From: Wurfbainia villosa
Taxonomy: Eukaryota > Streptophyta > Magnoliopsida > Zingiberales > Zingiberaceae
NCBI GenBank assembly: GCA_025175895.1
Contig: CM045990.1
Location: 60,141,704 to 60,205,703 of the forward strand
DNA: 64,000 nucleotides
Direction: 5' to 3'
Shown: positions 60,241-64,000 of the stretch, piece after piece
Layout: every line of letters starts with the position of its first letter
Numbering within the stretch: position 1 is the stretch's first letter
The notes under the pieces: model-generated
The model's database searches: none
Told to the model about the DNA's origin: nothing
Seen by the model: only the letters and a program-made list of their open reading frames with translations
Position numbers and translations under genes: made by a program

Positions 60241-61172
60241 ATATAATCCAAGGTTTAGACTGTTCCTTATGTATAGTCTCTACTAGAAAGTCAGCTAATG
60301 CTTGAGCTTTAATAGAAGTATGAGGCTGATATGTAATGTCATATTTACTAAGTTTAGTAGCCCATTTAATAAGTTTTCCAGTAGCTTCTGGATGAGTAAG
60401 TATTCTTCCCATAGGAGTATCAGTAAGTACCACCAAGGGATGTGACAGAAAATAGGGTCGTAGCCTCCTAGTAGTTAAAACTAAACCCCAAGTTAGCTTC
60501 TCTAGATTAGTGTAACGAGCTTTAGGTCCCTTCAACAAATAGTTGATATAATAAATTGGATGTTGCTGACTCTTATCCTCTCGAATCAATACTGAGCTTA
60601 CAACAACTATATAAAGAGCTAGATATATCCATAACATTTCTCCAGGCTACAGTTTAGCTAAAAAGGGTGGCTCAACCAAGTACTTTCAAAGATTGAAAGG
60701 CTTTATCACAGTGTTCATCCCATTAGAACTGCGTAGCTCTCTTTAATATCTTAAAGAAGGGAAGACTTCTATCTACCGATCGGGATATGAATCGAGATAA
60801 GGCGGTAATCCTACCTAATAACCTTTGTACTTCTTTCAAGTTTTTTGGAGGTTGCATTTGTTGAATAGCCTCAATCTTAATAGGATTAGCTTTTATATCC
60901 TGTTCAGTAACCACATACCCCAAGAAATGGCCATGAGTAACCCCAAATATGCACTTTTCTAGATTTAACTTCATTTTATATTTGCGTAAAGTGTCGAAAG
61001 TTTCCTCTAGATCAGATATTAATTGCTCGGGATGTAAAGTTTTCACCAAAATATCATCCATATATACCTCTATATTTCTCCCCAACTGCTTTTCAAAGAT
61101 TTTATCCATTGATCTCTGATAAGTAACCCCAACATTCTTTAACTCAAAAGGCATAACCATATAACAGAAACT
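60241..61172 (-). pseudogene. Reverse transcriptase and RNase H of H, 5' part cut by K
   Basis: RT from 61172 (FCYMVMPFELKNVGVTYQRSMDKIF) with catalytic YMDDILVKT (about 61050-61067), then KMKLNLEKCIFGVTHGHFLGYVV and LKEVQRLLGRITALSRFISRSVDRSLPFF. A stop near 60723 precedes RNase H (60637-60240): HPIYYINYLLKGPKARYTNLEKLTWGLVLTTRRLRPYF and LSKYDITYQPHTSIKAQALADFL. RT N-terminus, protease and gag are beyond K, outside the window. Confidence 0.92.
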
Positions 61173-61559
61173 TATTGGGGAATTGATCGTCGCTAGAGGG
61201 GGTGAATAGTGTTTTGTGGTGCTTGATGGATTTCGATCGTTCGTCACTACAATTTGGTTAGCACAGTGGAAATACAAAATAGAATATGAATATAGAGACA
61301 AATACACAATCACAACACAAATATATAATGTGGTTCGGAACCTTAAGGTTCCTACTCGACAGGTTGGGCTCGAACGAGTCCTTGTGATGCCAATCACCAC
61401 TAATAATCAAAATACTCCTTCTCGGAACAATCCGGAGGTGAAGGAAACCTTTTACAACAAATCTTACAACAATAAGAATCAAATACAAGCTAATCCAAGT
61501 AAACTACGCAAAGACAAGTAAATAAAACTTTACACAATGTGAACTTGAGTGCTTGCTTT
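61173..61559 (-). repeat. LTR fragment K, SIRE-like, minus strand
   Basis: On the minus strand it ends CTATTCACCCCCTCTAGCG...CCCCAATA, the same terminal CCAATA as J. It is similar over hundreds of bases to LTR D (13248 on). Its left flank AAACT (61168-61172) is the predicted TSD copy. L cuts it at 61559; the rest lies right of the window. Confidence 0.8.
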
Positions 61560-63560
61560 TGTTGGGATGTATACTGAAAAGACAATCTTTTGTATGAACA
61601 TCTTTATTTTGAAATAAGAATCACATGATCATTGTTTGCATATTCTTATGGCTATGCATATTTTCTAATACATTACATTATAGATAACATGGTGTGTGGT
61701 GTCACACGGGAGATCATGTTATTGGTTGCTTGTAAAGTATAAGTAAAGGCTCACAACCGAGATGGCTTTGGATAAACCATTGGAATGGTTGTAGTGTGAT
61801 TTGGGATTGGTTTGTCTTGACCATATAATCACACTAGTGCACTTTGTCTATATTGAGCAGGACCGACTTAGAGGTGATTCGATTTATTGCTGACTACATA
61901 ATCGAATCAGACCTCAGATATTATATTGTACATACTCTTAATCCCGATATAAGAATGGGCACATATACTTAGTATTCATCTCTTTGATTTACCAATGGGC
62001 GAGATTTATAGATTAAATCGATAGGCTCGGTAAGTTGGGAGATGATATTAATTATATGGTGTGTCGTTGATTATAGGAGGAAATCGTGTCCTATATATTA
62101 GGATTATGATATCCCCTTGAGGATCTCATAAGGTTCATCATGTAAACCCTGCAGGTGGACTTGGTCCGGTATGATGAAAAGGTAGAGTGGTACTACTCAT
62201 GGAGTTAGATGTTGATTAATTAATGGTCAGTAAATTAATTAAACGACGAACATTCGAGATCTTAAACACGGGGAGAAAATGTACAAAGAATATATGGAGC
62301 GCATATTAACTTATGGGGGTTGGTGAGGTAGATCAATGATAATCCTCTAGTGGAATGGATAATCATTAATGGATTGGACTTTATGTGGGCTTGATCCATT
62401 GGGTGGCCAATATCCAACTCCTCTTCATGGTCCCTATTGTAGCCTATTAACACCTCATGAAGCTTAGATCTAATGGATGAAAACAAAACTCTAGATCCAA
62501 TGGTAGAGATTAAATCTCTAGATCTGACGGTTGAGATTAAATCTCTAGATTCGACGGTTGAGATTAAATCCCTAGAACCAATGGTGGAGATTAAAACATG
62601 GATTATCCCTAACTCTATAAAAGGATGGATTAGGGGTGGGCGGCAACTTGATGGATGAGGATTAGGGTTTGCTTCCCTTAGGCGGCAAGTAATCCTAGTT
62701 TGGTTAGGATTAGGAGTGGGCGGCTAGGGTTAGGGTTTGGGTGTTGGTTGTGGGCTGCAACAAGTGGAGGAGGACTCTTCTTCTTCTTCCTAAGGTTTGG
62801 CCGGTTCCTATCCTTCTTCCCTCTACCTTGGCTGGTGCTCATCCTATCATTCTTCCCCTCTTCCTTGGCCACCAATTAGGAGAGCTAGGTTTAGGGTTTT
62901 GGGCGACAACAAGGAGAAGGGTTGGTTTCCTTTCTCTTCTCCAAGTGTTGGCCGGTGCCCATGCTTTTATTGATTCCCCTTTGGCTGGTTCCCATACTCC
63001 GTGTTCTCTTCCTTGGCAGGCGGTAACATCGAGTCTATTGACTTGGTGGCCGGTTCTAGATAGGAAGAAGAGTTTTATTTTATGATCTTCCTTTGTTCGG
63101 AGTGAACAAGGAAGGAAGATTGGCGATCTAGGAGCTTTGACTTTTGGAAGATCGTCGCCCACACGATGTCCAAAAGGAGGAAGGACATATAATAGAAGAT
63201 CAAGAGGTATAACAAGAGGTATAATCTTGTTTATTTTGATTACTATTCTTTTGTATTATGTTTATAATTACTTTTCAATTATATGCATGTTTTATGTGGT
63301 TGTTTACTTTATGTATGTGGCTAATATAACTTGGACCCCGAACATAAATAAAAAAGCCAGAGATCCGCACATCGTCTATTCCGCAGCTACTCGTAGAATA
63401 TAGGTTGGTTGCTTGATCAACAAGTTTGTTCAAGTCACTACTCTAATCGAATAGCACGACGATGACAAGGTTGCATGGGTGTTCCCTTTTGTCTAGGATT
63501 AAATTTTTAATCCGGGGACAGCGAAGTTTCCCCTCATGGATTGATCAAACAAAACCAACA
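61560..63560 (+). repeat. 5' LTR of element L (2001 bp)
   Basis: TGTTGGGATGTATACTG...AAAACCAACA. TATAAAAG at 62616-62623. It is 300 bp longer than the LTR of I, in part because of a tandem repeat (62475-62600). Confidence 0.9.
62475..62600 (+). repeat. Tandem repeat in LTR L, about four units of 33 bp
   Basis: Units centre on GAGATTAAATCTCTAGAT and (C/T)GACGGTT; the core AGAGATT-AAATCTCT is nearly palindromic. Translated it gives an 11-residue repeat (VEIKSLD-type), but there is no sign of a gene. It lies just before the TATA box. Confidence 0.85.
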
Positions 63561-63561
63561 A

Positions 63562-63579
63562 TTGATATCAGAGCCAAGG
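63562..63579 (+). other. Primer-binding site of element L
   Basis: TTGATATCAGAGCCAAGG follows the LTR: initiator Met tRNA type with TGGTATC changed to TGATATC. Confidence 0.8.
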
Positions 63580-64000
63580 TTTCCGGTTTTGTGTGTTTAG
63601 GATTCGGTTACTCTTATGCATTTTTCATATATTATATGTGCCGGATAATAGTAGGATATGCGTAGGTTAACTCTTTGGTTGCAGGAATATGATCCGACTA
63701 TTATGTCCATATGTGTGATTGTGATTATATGTGTATATTTTGTTGAATCCTCAGGGTTGACGAGGCTAGTATTTAATTTTTTATAAATTAGATATGACAT
63801 TGTTTAGCCACTCTTTTTATTTTAGTTTACTTTCAATCTAGATTTCATGTACACTCCCTCGTGGAGTATAGGATCGATGGATGTAAATTAAAATAGATTT
63901 TAGTCTCGGCTCGGATCTCCGGATGGCTCGTACATGGCGTAGGAGGAGCGGACGAGAAGGCGATGCGACGGGAGACATATTGAAGACAAAAGCCATAATA
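63580..64000 (+). other. Start of the 5' leader of element L
   Basis: Homologous to the leader of I read in reverse (about 54580-54970). No coding frame before the window end. Confidence 0.65.

Larger units (their letters stand above)
35700..61172 (-). mobile_element. Tat-like Ty3/gypsy element H, internal part, heavily interrupted
   Basis: Pieces are 35700-38817 and 56690-59214 (rejoined across I by the CCAAT repeat) and 60224-61172 (rejoined across J by AGAAG). On the minus strand they give RT, RNase H, a second archaeal-like RNase H, integrase, then a region with plus-strand ORFs. Pol order, the double RNase H and an extra ORF after pol fit the Tat branch (Grande/Retand type). Neither LTR is in view: the 5' part is beyond K, the 3' LTR left of F. 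Confidence 0.75.
61560..64000 (+). mobile_element. Copia element L, plus strand, 5' LTR and leader only
   Basis: The element starts at 61560 in LTR K (left flank GCTTT, 61555-61559) and runs off the window. LTR and leader are homologous to element I, so it is a diverged member of that group. No gag is reached. Confidence 0.88.

Noticed and set aside
62473..62658. 61-codon frame with 11-residue repeats as a repeat protein
   Set aside because: It is the 33-bp LTR minisatellite of L translated; 33 is divisible by three, so the frame stays open by chance.

Overview
The window is intergenic heterochromatin of a large-genome flowering plant. Nearly all of it is LTR retrotransposons inserted into one another. 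I see no host gene, rRNA or tRNA gene, or CRISPR array. The evidence is long LTRs bounded by TG...CA, primer sites matching the initiator-Met tRNA 3' end (TGGTATCAGAGCC type), plant Ty1/copia gag-pol and Tat-type Ty3/gypsy pol, and 5-bp target-site duplications (TSDs) at the junctions. The letters below are my own labels.

Oldest layer: H, a Tat-like Ty3/gypsy element on the minus strand (pieces at 35700-38817, 56690-59214 and 60224-61172). It keeps RT, RNase H, a second RNase H and integrase, and an extra plus-strand (antisense) ORF region. It is broken by F (plus-strand SIRE-like copia, 14671-35699), I (minus-strand copia, 38818-56689, TSD CCAAT), J (solo LTR, 59215-60223, TSD AGAAG) and K (minus-strand SIRE-like LTR, from 61173). 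K is broken by L (plus strand, 61560 to past the window end).

Left part: F contains D (minus, 12625-14670). D's gag is broken by E (minus, 12511-12624), E's LTR by B (minus, 8644-12510), and B's gag by A (plus, 1-8643). With H this gives six levels. F's 3' LTR also holds G1 (plus, 16295-35197, TSD GCAAT), whose protease region holds G2 (plus, 20524-30052, TSD TAAGG). A third family-G copy, G3 (minus, 44073-53601, TSD CCCTC), sits in the gag of I.

The elements are mostly broken by small indels and stops. Catalytic motifs are often legible, and G3 keeps 542 open codons through integrase C-terminus and RT. Many indels fall at CAG/CTG triplets, a pattern that looks more like systematic sequencing error than decay. 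The most unusual signal is in the 5' leader of family G: four hairpins with the same TTGGA-CTCTC-TCCAA tip and different, long lower stems, preceded by three perfect 9-10 bp hairpins.
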